64,000 nucleotides of DNA from Candidatus Limnocylindrales bacterium. Its GTDB lineage: Bacteria > Desulfobacterota > Binatia > UBA1149 > CAITLU01. The notes below the pieces were generated by a model. It was not told the origin of the DNA. It worked only from the letters and a program-made list of their open reading frames with translations, and did no database searches. The DNA lies in NCBI GenBank assembly GCA_035626395.1, contig DASPNR010000002.1, forward strand, positions 64,501 to 128,500, in the 5' to 3' direction. Positions 42,901 through 52,434 of the stretch are shown here, piece after piece; positions within the stretch are counted from its first letter, which is position 1, and each line of letters starts with the position of its first letter. The position numbers and the translations under genes are program-made.

Positions 42901-43620
42901 GCCGCCGCCGGCGGCGTTGCTCCCGATCGAATTGCCCGCACCGAAGGAGCGGATCGCATAGCTGCCGTTGCCGATGGCGGCGGTGCCGGCAGGGTTGGTG
43001 CCGAAGTAGTTGCCGAGAATGTCGTTGCTGGTGGCGTTGGCACCAATCGTCATTCCGTTGCCGCCGTTGCCCGAGATGACGTTGCGATCGGCTGCCGTGC
43101 TGCCGCCAACGGTTCCGAAGCTGCCGTCGACGGCGATTCCCGTGCCCGTGTTGCCGGCGCCGCCGGCACCGGTGGAATCGAGGCCGATGTAGTTGGCCTC
43201 GACGACGAAGAGGGCGCCCTCCATGCGGACGCCGGTGGCGAACGCGTGAATCGCGAGCCCGCGCACGCTGCTCAGGTTGCCGACCAATCGAAGCCCCGTG
43301 CCGCCTGCGGTGGTGCCCTTGAGCGTCACCAGCGGAACGCCGGCATACCCGGGCTGGCTGGTGCCGTTGATGTCGACGGGCGTGGTCATGACCGGCAGCG
43401 AGGTTGCCGGAGTGATCACGCGCTGGCCCGCGGGAAGGTTGAAGCGGATCTCGTCGAACGCCGGCGTGGCGTTGGCGGCCGTCATGGCATTGCGCAGCGA
43501 GCCGGCGCCGGCGTCGAGGTTGTTGGTGACGGTGAAGACGACGGCTGCCGCCGGATGCGCGGCGACGAGCACGCCGATGGCGGCGGCAACGACGGCGAGG
43601 CGGATCGCGAATGCGGACAT
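39997..43620 (-). CDS. Large exported parallel beta-helix protein with Calx-beta and dockerin-like ends
   Basis: A 1207-residue exported protein. Residues 1-26 are a signal peptide (LAVVAAAIGVLVAAHPAAA). VFTVTNNLDAGAGSLRNAMTAAN is a CSLREA-like start. About residues 100-800 are a right-handed beta-helix with roughly 50-residue repeats of the form NxIGGxxxGxxNxISGN followed by VQGNxIGTxxxGT. Then come Calx-beta-like domains (about 890-1105), a Cys pair region (CGNLAVQAPETCDDGD) and a C-terminal double dockerin-like Ca loop (CDVNESGTVTATDSLVILRRAV). Probably surface-bound or released; a polysaccharide- or cell-binding role is inferred. The plus-strand frame over it is a shadow. Confidence 0.9.
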   Translation of the reverse strand: MSAFAIRLAVVAAAIGVLVAAHPAAAVVFTVTNNLDAGAGSLRNAMTAANATPAFDEIRFNLPAGQRVITPATSLPVMTTPVDINGTSQPGYAGVPLVTLKGTTAGGTGLRLVGNLSSVRGLAIHAFATGVRMEGALFVVEANYIGLDSTGAGGAGNTGTGIAVDGSFGTVGGSTAADRNVISGNGGNGMTIGANATSNDILGNYFGTNPAGTAAIGNGSYAIRSFGAGNSIGSNAAGGGNLISGNARGISLESENPEGTSIRGNIIGLNAAGTAAIPNSYHGIEVYSDGNFIGGTFAGDRNVISGNTHSGIVVREGQVNNLIEANYIGTDPTGTIAFGNGGVGIVVHGDSNTIGGTVAGAANLVSGNNGGIDVNGINNVVQGNRVGTNATGTEALLEEGGGTGIRIYGHDNTVGGNVAAARNLISGNGAGLATSGDGNTVQGNYIGTDVTGMVAIGNAGIGISVDGESNLIGGAAAGESNLVSGNGGGIDVSGTMHVVQGNLVGTNAAGTAALGGVGGIRIYGSDNTIGGTEAGARNVISGGGGMAIIGGEGNTIQGNYVGTNISGNAAIPNGGYALRLISATGNFIGGTAPGAGNVFSGNNRGVTLDADAPGNVFEGNIIGLAADGQTPMGNDDSGLEIYSADNVIGGTDPGAGNIIASNQYYGIVFGGPGATNNLVQGNRIGVAADGTTLRGNWFNIVYYGASGNIVGGIEPGAGNIIAGAVNSGAFVWFGTHNQMRGNSIFSNGGLGLDLDPTNLSADDSRDGDTGANERQNMPALTSVLVVGADIDIAGKLSSRPATTYDIDFYSSPACDPSGFGEGQTYLGSSTVMTDEDGIGLIEATVPFSSADTVVTATATSPEGDTSEFSPCAVIDAGEDAGVLQFSQMKFLGYEEQGFVTVLVSRSGGATGTVSVQYATMADTATAPADYTDVSGTLTFADGEFLKSFDVPLVLDGPDGADQTIDLLLTNPTGGATLGAQATSEILLFDYSTDFPGVYISSASISEGDNGTKNLEIEVSVTPTDHTVTFNVRTTAGTATAGLDYEDIDVAMSFAAGEAPKTVSVPILGDAADEGIEVFFLMVSGQLLPGGYAGNIGHGFILDDDGDPECGNLAVQAPETCDDGDLLYTAGDYCSADCIAYQCGIPTRLNATVPKAGDALFVLKAAVQSSNCDLRVCDVNESGTVTATDSLVILRRAVGQPVPLQCPA

Positions 43621-43818
43621 GTCGAGCTCCCCCCGGGCCGCATTCCGGGCGCGGCGCGAGCCGTGCTAGTGGCCGGAAATGGGACTTACGTCAATCCTGG
43701 CGCTGCCTGGCGCGGACGCTCGGCGGCTTCTTTACTGCCGGACCAGCCTTGCGAGCCCGCCGCAGCGACGCGACACGCCAAACTGGCCTGAGCTCTCCCG
43801 GCTGAATATGCTCTGGTT

Positions 43819-44940
43819 GTGTCGACCCGGATCGTCTCTGTGTTGTTATCCCTCCTGGCTGCGATTGGCGATCCTGCGCCCGCCGCGCAGGCGGATGATG
43901 CATCCGACAGCACGGCCGGTTCGACCGTTGTCACCACCTCGAGCACTTCGTCGAGCCAACCGTATATCGGTGCGCTCTTCGTCGAGTGCACCTACGACCT
44001 GCTCATCGGCGATGACACCGACGCGCGCTCGATGACGTTTGACGCTTTTGGGATGGGCAGCGAGACCTGTGCCCTGCCGCCCGATGGGCCGCTGGCGACG
44101 GCGTCGCTGGATTACGGCTACGGCGAGTACGGCTGGCGGTTTTCCATCGACGGAGTCCCGGGCGCGGTCGCCGCCGGCACGCGCCTGCTGAGGTGCGAGG
44201 GCACCGAGCTCATCAGCAAGTTCGACGATCCGCAGACGCTGTCGCTCGTCGACCTGATGGCGTGGAGCACGAGCGGGGAAGGAGCCGACGGTGCGCCGAT
44301 CCTGCCGCCGCGTCTGTGCTTCGCCAATCTGGAATGCGACGGTGAGCCGTACGGGTTCCAATGGAAGGCTGACCCCGTGTGCGGTGACGCCGATTATGAT
44401 GAGGAGATCGATGCCAGCGATGCGCTGCACGTCCTGCGCACCGCCGTCGGAACGTCCGCGTGCTCCCCGGTGCCGACATCATGCGACGGCGACGGTGACG
44501 GCGTGGTGACCAGCCCCGACTCGCTCATGGTTCTCCGCAAAGCCGTCGGTCTTCCCGTCGAGACTGCATGCCGGCGACCATGCCTCCCCGGCACGATCGG
44601 CCCACCGCAGTCAGTCCGATATTTCGATGTAATGCTGACGTCGACGATGCCGCTGTCATCGGTGCAGATCGAGGTCGACTATCAGGGGCCCGGCGGATTC
44701 ATCGTTTCCAGCTTCCCACCGGACCCCGAATGCTACGGACCCAAGGGTGGGTTCTTTACCAGAGACGATGATGCGAACGTGCAGGCATCGCTGTCGGCGA
44801 CAGCCGCCGGTGACCTTGCGCGCTGCCGTATGCAGACCACCGGCACGTTCCCGGTGCCCGCAGACTTCTCCATCACGGTGTCCGACGACGGCGTGCCGCT
44901 GGAGAACGCGGTCGAGGTGACGTCGATTGTTGCTTGGTGA
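43819..44940 (+). CDS. Exported protein with internal dockerin-like repeat
   Basis: A 373-residue protein with an N-terminal signal peptide (IVSVLLSLLAAIGDPAPAAQA) and a Ser/Thr-rich stretch (STAGSTVVTTSSTSSS). Residues about 190-250 form a two-loop dockerin-like Ca-binding module, DYDEEIDASDALHVLRTAVG followed by CDGDGDGVVTSPDSLMVLRKAVG. A beta-sandwich-like domain follows it (VRYFDVMLTSTMPLSSVQIEVDYQGPGGFI). It diverges from the large beta-helix gene, whose C-terminus carries the same type of module. GTG start at 43819. Function unknown. Confidence 0.8.
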   Translation: MSTRIVSVLLSLLAAIGDPAPAAQADDASDSTAGSTVVTTSSTSSSQPYIGALFVECTYDLLIGDDTDARSMTFDAFGMGSETCALPPDGPLATASLDYGYGEYGWRFSIDGVPGAVAAGTRLLRCEGTELISKFDDPQTLSLVDLMAWSTSGEGADGAPILPPRLCFANLECDGEPYGFQWKADPVCGDADYDEEIDASDALHVLRTAVGTSACSPVPTSCDGDGDGVVTSPDSLMVLRKAVGLPVETACRRPCLPGTIGPPQSVRYFDVMLTSTMPLSSVQIEVDYQGPGGFIVSSFPPDPECYGPKGGFFTRDDDANVQASLSATAAGDLARCRMQTTGTFPVPADFSITVSDDGVPLENAVEVTSIVAW

Positions 44941-45019
44941 GTTCTCCGCGACTCTCAGGCGAACGAGGAAACGGCGCGGCGTCTCGGCTTACGTCAGCGG
45001 TGCCGGCAGGCCTTCCCGG

Positions 45020-46570
45020 CTACTCCCACTCCACCGTTGCCGGCGGCTTCGTCGAAACGTCGTAGACGACCCGGTTCACCCCGCGCACCTCGTTCGCGAT
45101 ACGCGACGCCGTGCGCGCCAGCACCTCCGGCGGGAATCGGAACCAATCCGCGGTCATTCCGTCCTCGCTGACGATCGCACGCAGCGCGACGACCTGGTCG
45201 TAGGTGCGATAGTCCCCTTGCACGCCCACGGTCCGCACGGGCAAGAGAACGGCAAAGGCCTGCCAGATCTGGTCGTAGAGCCCGGCTCGGCGAATCTCGT
45301 CGATGAACACCGCGTCCGCTTCGCGCAGCGTGGCAAGCGACACTTCCTCGATCGGCCCGAGCACGCGCACGGCAAGCCCCGGACCCGGGAACGGATGGCG
45401 CCACAGCAGCTCGTGCGGCAGCCCCAACACCGCGCCCGCCGCTCGCACCTCGTCCTTGAACAGCTCGCGCAGCGGCTCGACCAGCGCCAGGTTCATCTTC
45501 TCCGGGAGGCCGCCGACGTTGTGGTGGCTCTTGATCGTGGCTGACGGTCCCTTGACGGACACCGACTCGATCACGTCCGGATACAGCGTCCCCTGCCCCA
45601 GGAACGTCGCCTTGGCGCGGCCCGCACGCGGCTTCAGCGCCGCCTCCTCGAAAACCTCGATGAACACGCGCCCGATCGTCTTGCGCTTCTGCTCGGGATC
45701 CTCGATCCCGCGCAGCGCTCCGAGGAAGCGCTGAGACGCGTCGACGTAGACGAAGTCGTCGCCGAAGCGCGGGCCGAGCATCTGGCGCACCTGCTCGGCC
45801 TCGTCCTTGCGCAGCAGGCCGTTGTTGACGAACACGCACGTGAGCTGTCCCGGCACCGCCTTCTCGATCAGCGCGGCGGTGACGGTCGAATCGACGCCGC
45901 CGCTGATGCCGCAGACCACCTGTCCGTCCCCGACCAGCGCCCGAATGCGCGCAACGGCCGACTCGACGTAGCTCTCCATCGTCCAGTCGGCCTTCAGGCC
46001 GCAGATGCGGAAGAGGAAGTTCTCGAGCACCTCACGGCCGCGCTTTGTATGGACGACCTCGGGATGGAACTGCACCGCGTACTGGCGCTTGCCCTTGTGA
46101 CGAAGCGCGGCCAGCGGAGAGTTGCCGCTGCGCGCGATGGCTTCCCAGCCTTCCGGTAGCTTCTCGAGCCGGTCTCCGTGGCTCATCCAGACGGTGGTGG
46201 GCTCGCCGGCACCGAAGCCGTGGAAGAGATCCTCGTCCACGTCCACGTGCAGCTCGGCATAGCCGTACTCGCGATGCGCCGAGCGCGCGACCACACCGCC
46301 GCCGGCCACGCCCAGGATGCCCATGCCGTAGCAGATGCCGAGCAGCGGAACGCCCTGCTCGAAGATCGCCGGCGACGGCGACGGCGCGCCTTCGTCGTAG
46401 ACGCTGGCCGGGCCGCCCGAGAGGATGATCGCCTGCGGCGCGAGCTGGCGGATCTTCTCGGCGGGGATGTTGAAAGGATGGATCTCGCAGTACACCCGCG
46501 CTTCGCGCACGCGGCGCGCGATGAGCTGGGTGTACTGGCTGCCGAAGTCGAGGATCAGGACCATCGACAC
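45020..46570 (-). CDS. guaA: GMP synthase (glutamine-hydrolysing)
   Basis: Converts XMP to GMP using glutamine nitrogen and ATP, the last step of guanine nucleotide synthesis. The 516-residue protein has the N-terminal class I glutamine amidotransferase domain with nucleophile GICYGMG and catalytic His region FHPEVVHT, then the ATP-pyrophosphatase domain with the PP-loop GISGGVDST and the C-terminal dimer domain ending PPATVEWE. guaB lies 4 bases upstream in the same direction, the usual guaB-guaA operon. It converges on the dockerin-like gene. Confidence 0.97.
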   Translation of the reverse strand: MSMVLILDFGSQYTQLIARRVREARVYCEIHPFNIPAEKIRQLAPQAIILSGGPASVYDEGAPSPSPAIFEQGVPLLGICYGMGILGVAGGGVVARSAHREYGYAELHVDVDEDLFHGFGAGEPTTVWMSHGDRLEKLPEGWEAIARSGNSPLAALRHKGKRQYAVQFHPEVVHTKRGREVLENFLFRICGLKADWTMESYVESAVARIRALVGDGQVVCGISGGVDSTVTAALIEKAVPGQLTCVFVNNGLLRKDEAEQVRQMLGPRFGDDFVYVDASQRFLGALRGIEDPEQKRKTIGRVFIEVFEEAALKPRAGRAKATFLGQGTLYPDVIESVSVKGPSATIKSHHNVGGLPEKMNLALVEPLRELFKDEVRAAGAVLGLPHELLWRHPFPGPGLAVRVLGPIEEVSLATLREADAVFIDEIRRAGLYDQIWQAFAVLLPVRTVGVQGDYRTYDQVVALRAIVSEDGMTADWFRFPPEVLARTASRIANEVRGVNRVVYDVSTKPPATVEWE

Positions 46571-46574
46571 TGGG

Positions 46575-48185
<1,611 letters not shown>

Positions 48186-48200
48186 TTAGGGATCGCGGCG

Positions 48201-48713
48201 ATGATTCGCAGCTACGACAACCTCGCGCCTCGCATCGCGTTCTCGGCGTGGGTCGCGCCGACGGCGGTCGTCGTCGGCGATGTGGAGATCGGCGAGGACT
48301 CCTCGATCTGGTACGGCTGCGTCGTGCGGGGCGACGTCTTCCACGTGCGCATCGGCGCGCGCACGAACGTGCAGGACATGACGGTCATCCATGTCACGCA
48401 CGAGCGCTATCCCACCATCCTTCACGACGACATCACGGTCGGCCACCGCGCGGTGCTGCATGGCTGCACCGTCGAGAGCCGCGCTCTGATCGGAATCGGC
48501 GCCGTGGTTCTGGACCAGGCGGTGATCGGTGAAGGCGCGCTGGTCGCGGCAGGCTCGCTGGTGACGCCCTCGACCCGAGTGCCGTGCGGGATGATGGTGA
48601 TGGGGGCGCCGGCGCGAGTCGTGCGCGAGGTAACAGACGCCGAACGCGCCTGGATGGCGGAATCCTCGCGGAATTACGTCGAGTACGCGCGACGGCACGC
48701 GGCGGCGGGCTGA
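48201..48713 (+). CDS. Gamma-carbonic anhydrase family protein
   Basis: A 170-residue left-handed beta-helix protein with hexapeptide repeats (VVVGDVEIGEDSSIWYGCVVRGD; VGHRAVLHGCTVESRALIGIGAVVLD). The metal His residues of the gamma class are present: His in IHVTHERYP, and VGHRAVLHG. Members such as YrdA and CaiE bind Zn or Fe and some hydrate CO2, but activity cannot be assigned. ATG at 48201 is preferred; the frame upstream to 48090 has no family-like residues. Diverges from guaB across 159 bases. Confidence 0.9.
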   Translation: MIRSYDNLAPRIAFSAWVAPTAVVVGDVEIGEDSSIWYGCVVRGDVFHVRIGARTNVQDMTVIHVTHERYPTILHDDITVGHRAVLHGCTVESRALIGIGAVVLDQAVIGEGALVAAGSLVTPSTRVPCGMMVMGAPARVVREVTDAERAWMAESSRNYVEYARRHAAAG

Positions 48714-48940
48714 CGGCTCATGCGTCCCGCCGCGGGCCGACCGCTGCGTCCCCGTGCCGCCGAGTGCGGCACGACGGGAGGCGGCGCGCTTCGGCGCAGG
48801 CATTTCGGGTCTTCAACGGGAAGCGCCGCTTCGCATAGATCAATCTGCATTGCAGGTTGTCAGAGGGGTTCCCCCCGCCCATACTCCCCGCACCTTCACC
48901 GCCGGCAATGGCGCATCGTGCGGTGACTGCGAGGTGCAAC

Positions 48941-50266
48941 ATGTATCGGTCCGTTCCGAGCGCGCTTGGCGCTGCGCTCACCGTCCTTTGCTTCGCCACG
49001 CTCGCCGCCGCCGATGACACCGTCCAATGCGACGCCGCACGCATGCGTCTTGCCGGCCAGCACAGCTCCTGCCTGGTCAAGGCCGAGGCCGTGGCGCTGC
49101 TGAAGGGCGAGACCGCCGATACCAGCCAGTGCGAGAGCAAGTTCACGGCCAAGTGCAACAAGATCCTCGACAAGTACGGCAGCGCCTGCACGCCGCCGCA
49201 GGACTGCGCAAGTCTTGCCGAGACGGCATCGTGCGTGGCCGATGCGCTGCCGTTCCCCGCACCGACCACCACCACGACTCTTCCCCCCGACTGCGATGCG
49301 GCGGGCGATCCCGACGGAGACGGATTCGACGTCGCGGCGGGCGACTGCGACGAGTGCAGCGCCTCGGTCAACCCGGGCGCCTACGACTTTGGGCAGAACG
49401 GCGTCGACGACGACTGCGACGGCACCGCCGACAATGCGGCCGCTGCCTGCGACTCCGGCCTGCCGCTGCAGGACGTCGACCCGATGAACGCGGCCCGTGC
49501 CATCGAGCTTTGCCAGCAGACCACCGGGATGGAGCTGAAATGGGGCGTCCTGAATGCCCAGTATGTGCGCGCCAGCGGCGCGCCCTACTCCTCGACGCTG
49601 CAGAACGGCCTGATCGAGGTTTTCGGCGACAACGTCACTCCCAGGGCCGGCGTGCGCATGCTCGCGCTCTCTTCGGGAAATGCGCGCGACGCCGGCGATC
49701 CCGGTGCCTGCGGCTCCCATACCTGCACGCACAGCACCGGCGGGACGCCTCCGCCCGGTTTTCCGCAGTATGTGCCGGGTTGCCCCGTTGCCGCCAACAT
49801 CAACGACGACGTCGCGCTCGAGGTCCAGCTGCGCGTGCCCACCAACGCCGCGGGCTTCCGGATCAAGCTCGACTTCTACACGTTCGATTATCCGGAGTGG
49901 GTCTGCACCCAGTACAACGACCAGTCCATCACGCTGGTCACCCCGTTCCCGCCGGGATCGATCAACGGCAACGTCAGCTTCGATGCGTCGGGAACGCCGG
50001 TCAGCGCCAACATGGCGATGCAGGTCTGCGCCGGCTGCCCGCAGGGAACCTCCGCGCTGTCCGGCACGGGTTTCGACACCTGGAGCGAGGCCGCTGCCAC
50101 GGGCTGGCTGACGAGCCAGGCGCCGGTCACGCCGGGCAGCACGATGACGGTTCGACTGGCGATCTGGGATGCCGGCGACCAGGCGACGGACTCGACGGTC
50201 CTGCTGGACGCCTTCGAATGGATCGAGCAGGGACCGGTGAACGTGCAGACGACGCCGGCGCCGTGA
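48941..50266 (+). CDS. Exported protein with MopE-type metal-binding motif and choice-of-anchor-like domain
   Basis: A 441-residue exported protein. ATG at 48941 has GAGG 6 bases upstream, followed by a signal peptide (SALGAALTVLCFATLAAA). Then comes a Cys-rich N-terminal part, a poly-Thr linker (APTTTTTLPP) and a MopE-like putative metal-binding motif with DPDGDGFDVAAGDCDEC and VNPGAYDFGQNGVDDDCDG. The C-terminal beta-domain includes VLNAQYVRASGAPYSSTLQN and looks like the choice-of-anchor L type found in Myxococcota. Likely surface or secreted; role unknown. It ends with three near-repeats in the untranslated region. Confidence 0.8.
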   Translation: MYRSVPSALGAALTVLCFATLAAADDTVQCDAARMRLAGQHSSCLVKAEAVALLKGETADTSQCESKFTAKCNKILDKYGSACTPPQDCASLAETASCVADALPFPAPTTTTTLPPDCDAAGDPDGDGFDVAAGDCDECSASVNPGAYDFGQNGVDDDCDGTADNAAAACDSGLPLQDVDPMNAARAIELCQQTTGMELKWGVLNAQYVRASGAPYSSTLQNGLIEVFGDNVTPRAGVRMLALSSGNARDAGDPGACGSHTCTHSTGGTPPPGFPQYVPGCPVAANINDDVALEVQLRVPTNAAGFRIKLDFYTFDYPEWVCTQYNDQSITLVTPFPPGSINGNVSFDASGTPVSANMAMQVCAGCPQGTSALSGTGFDTWSEAAATGWLTSQAPVTPGSTMTVRLAIWDAGDQATDSTVLLDAFEWIEQGPVNVQTTPAP

Positions 50267-50332
50267 ACCGCCAGAGCCGTTGCCGTAGAGACGCCGACGC
50301 AAGCGCAGTGAACGGCCAGAGCCGGTTGGCGT
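50263..50332. repeat. Short imperfect direct repeats after the MopE-like gene
   Basis: The unit GTGAACCGCCAGAGCCG (50263) recurs as GTGAACGGCCAGAGCCG (50308), with a partial third copy at 50331 (GTGAACGGCATGAGC). The first copy overlaps the stop codon of the upstream gene. Meaning unknown; probably a short local duplication. Confidence 0.5.
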
Positions 50333-50344
50333 GAACGGCATGAG

Positions 50345-50358
50345 CGCCCGTAAGGGCG
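50345..50358 (+). terminator. Short hairpin in the gap after the MopE-like gene
   Basis: Stem CGCCC/GGGCG with loop GTAA; no T-run follows. A weak candidate terminator about 80 bases after the stop codon. The rest of the gap 50267-50498 shows only the direct repeats and the hairpin before the protease. Confidence 0.25.
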
Positions 50359-50477
50359 ACGCCGCCGACCTGGTGCAGCGGTCTTGCGGCGGAGATGGGC
50401 GCGCGCATCGCTGCCCGGCGCCGATTGCACCGGCGCCGTCACGCGCTCGATGCAGAACTCGGGTTGCCTGAAGCCGC

Positions 50478-50495
50478 CCCCTTTGCTCAAAGGGG
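50478..50495 (+). promoter_or_regulatory. Hairpin covering the protease ribosome binding site
   Basis: A perfect 8-bp inverted repeat CCCCTTTG-CT-CAAAGGGG ends 3 bases before the ATG at 50499. Its right arm contains AAGGGG, the only Shine-Dalgarno-like sequence, so folding would hide it. It could slow translation, or be part of a palindromic repeat. Confidence 0.55.
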
Positions 50496-50498
50496 CCG

Positions 50499-52292
50499 AT
50501 GGGGATTCTTCAGTACGACACATTCCGCAAGCATCTGGCAGTCGCCGTGACGGCGGCGGTCGTCTTCCTTCTGAGCGGCGCGGCCGGCGCCGGGGCGGCA
50601 ACGCCTCGCATCGTCAATGGCCTGGCGACGCATGACTTCCCGACCACGGGGGCGCTGCTGCACAGTGCCAGCGATCCCATCACGGCGACCAATGCCGGCG
50701 CCTGGTGCAGTGGAACGCTGATCGGCTGCAGCACGTTCCTGACGGCTGCCCACTGCGTCGAAGACAACGGCAATGCCGCCTACTACTGGGTCTATCTGCA
50801 GCACGGCGGCATCTACACGGTCGCCAGCATCACCTCGCACCCGCTCTACGACGGCTCCAGTGGCAACGACGTGGCCATCGTCAAGCTGGCCGAGCCGGTC
50901 GAAGGCATCGACCCGACGACCTTCAACTCCACGCACGATCTGGATGCGATGGGAGTGGGCCTGCCCGGCAGCATCGCCGGCTACGGGCAGACATCCGGCA
51001 GCGGCAACGATTACGGCATCAAGCGTCACGGCGACGTCGTCACCGCCGACTGCGATACCTCCGAGACCGACGGAGAGGGCAACGACCGCCTGGTGTGCTG
51101 GGATTTCGCCGATCCGGTCGGCGCGCCCGGCGAGGACTCCAACACCTGCAACGGGGATTCGGGGGGGCCGCTGTTCATGGAGTTCAGCGGCGTTACCGAA
51201 GTGGTCGGAGTGACCTCGGCCGGCTCCTCGGCCGATTGCCTCGCGCACGACCATAGCTGGGACGCCAGCGTGTACTTCAATCGCACGTTCATCCAGGCGC
51301 AGCTCGGCGTCGATTCGACCTCGACGTGCGGAGGCCTGCCGCCGGTCGGCGATGGCGACGTCACCGTCACGGCCGACTCGGGCACGCTCAGCAGCGGCAA
51401 CACGAGCGACGCGCACATCGTGAGCATCGCGCCCAATTCCCAGCTGGCCCGCTTCACGTTCAACGGCGAGGACACCGGCAGCTTCAAGGCCAGTTTCTAC
51501 GTGAAGGCAGGCTCGGGGGGCGCCGGCCCCGGCAACTTCGATTGCAAGGCCGACGGCGGCGTGGTGTTCGCGGCATGCGAGTTCGAGAACCCGACGCCTG
51601 GCGACTGGTCCATCGCGCTCGTGCGCAGCTCGGGCGCAGGTGACTACCAGATCACGACCACGCAGTTCGGCGGCGATCCGCCGATGTGCGGCAACAACGT
51701 CGTCGAAAGCGGAGAGGACTGCGACGGCACCTCCGATGATGCCTGCGACGGGTTGTGCAGCGGCTGCGCCTGCCCGGCGCCCATGTGCGGCAACAACGTC
51801 GTCGAGAGCGGCGAGGAATGCGATGGCACCTCCGATGACGCGTGCCCCGGGATGTGCCTGGGCGGCTGCAGCTGCGACGGCGGGTGCTCCGAGAGCGACC
51901 TCTACGGCCTCTCGATCTACTCGACTGCCGACAAGTTCCGCTACAAGGCGTACCTGTACGATCCCGCCGGCGAGTATGCGGGGCTCGATCCGCGCGAAGG
52001 CTTTGCGCTCTCGATCACCGACGGCGGCGGCACTGCATCGATGGAGATTCCCGGCGGCGACATTGGATGGCTCAAGTCGCAGCCGGATCTCGGCAAATAC
52101 AAGTGGAAGGGCGACGGCAGCATCGACGGGCTGCTGCGCGTCAAGTTCCAGCGCAAGGCCGGGTTCCCCCACGACTATTGGCAGCTTCAGGTGAAGGGAC
52201 GCGCGGTGCCCGGAGGCGGCGACATCGACGTGCTGGCGGTGCTGGACTACCTCCTCACCGTCGATGGCACGTGCCATACGGAAAGCTGGTAG
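50499..52292 (+). CDS. Exported trypsin-like serine protease with PPC-like and Cys-repeat domains
   Basis: A 597-residue secreted S1 protease. A signal peptide ends near AAGAGAAT and is followed by the activation site RIVNG (cut after Arg to free Ile). The catalytic triad is intact: His in LTAAHCVED, Asp in SGNDVAIVKL, Ser in CNGDSGGPLF. After the protease domain (to about residue 270) comes a PPC-like beta-domain (residues about 285-385), two tandem 33-residue Cys repeats (about 396-461) and a C-terminal beta-domain (YGLSIYSTADKFRYKAYLYDP). Probably secreted as a zymogen. A hairpin before the ATG may limit its translation. Confidence 0.9.
   Translation: MGILQYDTFRKHLAVAVTAAVVFLLSGAAGAGAATPRIVNGLATHDFPTTGALLHSASDPITATNAGAWCSGTLIGCSTFLTAAHCVEDNGNAAYYWVYLQHGGIYTVASITSHPLYDGSSGNDVAIVKLAEPVEGIDPTTFNSTHDLDAMGVGLPGSIAGYGQTSGSGNDYGIKRHGDVVTADCDTSETDGEGNDRLVCWDFADPVGAPGEDSNTCNGDSGGPLFMEFSGVTEVVGVTSAGSSADCLAHDHSWDASVYFNRTFIQAQLGVDSTSTCGGLPPVGDGDVTVTADSGTLSSGNTSDAHIVSIAPNSQLARFTFNGEDTGSFKASFYVKAGSGGAGPGNFDCKADGGVVFAACEFENPTPGDWSIALVRSSGAGDYQITTTQFGGDPPMCGNNVVESGEDCDGTSDDACDGLCSGCACPAPMCGNNVVESGEECDGTSDDACPGMCLGGCSCDGGCSESDLYGLSIYSTADKFRYKAYLYDPAGEYAGLDPREGFALSITDGGGTASMEIPGGDIGWLKSQPDLGKYKWKGDGSIDGLLRVKFQRKAGFPHDYWQLQVKGRAVPGGGDIDVLAVLDYLLTVDGTCHTESW
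51684..51881 (+). repeat. Two tandem 99-base repeats inside the protease gene
   Basis: Copies at 51684-51782 and 51783-51881 encode MCGNNVVESGEDCDGTSDDA and MCGNNVVESGEECDGTSDDA plus Cys-rich ends. They are DUF4215-like Cys repeats. High DNA identity in the first 60 bases suggests recent duplication. Confidence 0.85.
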
Positions 52293-52404
52293 CAGCCATG
52301 CTGACGCGCCGGCGGTTCTGGACTGGCTGCCAGCCCTGAGGAAACGTGTCGCGTGAACTGTCAGGCGGTGCGGCGGCCAGTGCCGGCGCACCGCCGAGCG
52401 CGGC

Positions 52405-52433
52405 GAATGCTCAAATGCAAGACCGGACCCCGG
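52405..52433. repeat. Dispersed repeat copy between protease and radical SAM gene
   Basis: The reverse complement, which begins CCGGGGTCCGGTCTTGC, matches 32404-32432 at 27 of 29 positions. It sits in the convergent gap, directly after the stop codon of the radical SAM gene. Confidence 0.75.
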
Positions 52434-52434
52434 T

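Noticed and set aside
41280..43200. Regularly spaced similar sequences that could look like a CRISPR array
   Set aside because: The period is about 150 bases, the units are diverged, and they match beta-helix protein repeats in frame.
40330..43791. A plus-strand open frame of over 1100 codons opposite the giant beta-helix gene
   Set aside because: It has no signal peptide or domain, and the minus-strand frame has a signal peptide and clear repeats. Long antisense frames arise from GC-rich codon bias.
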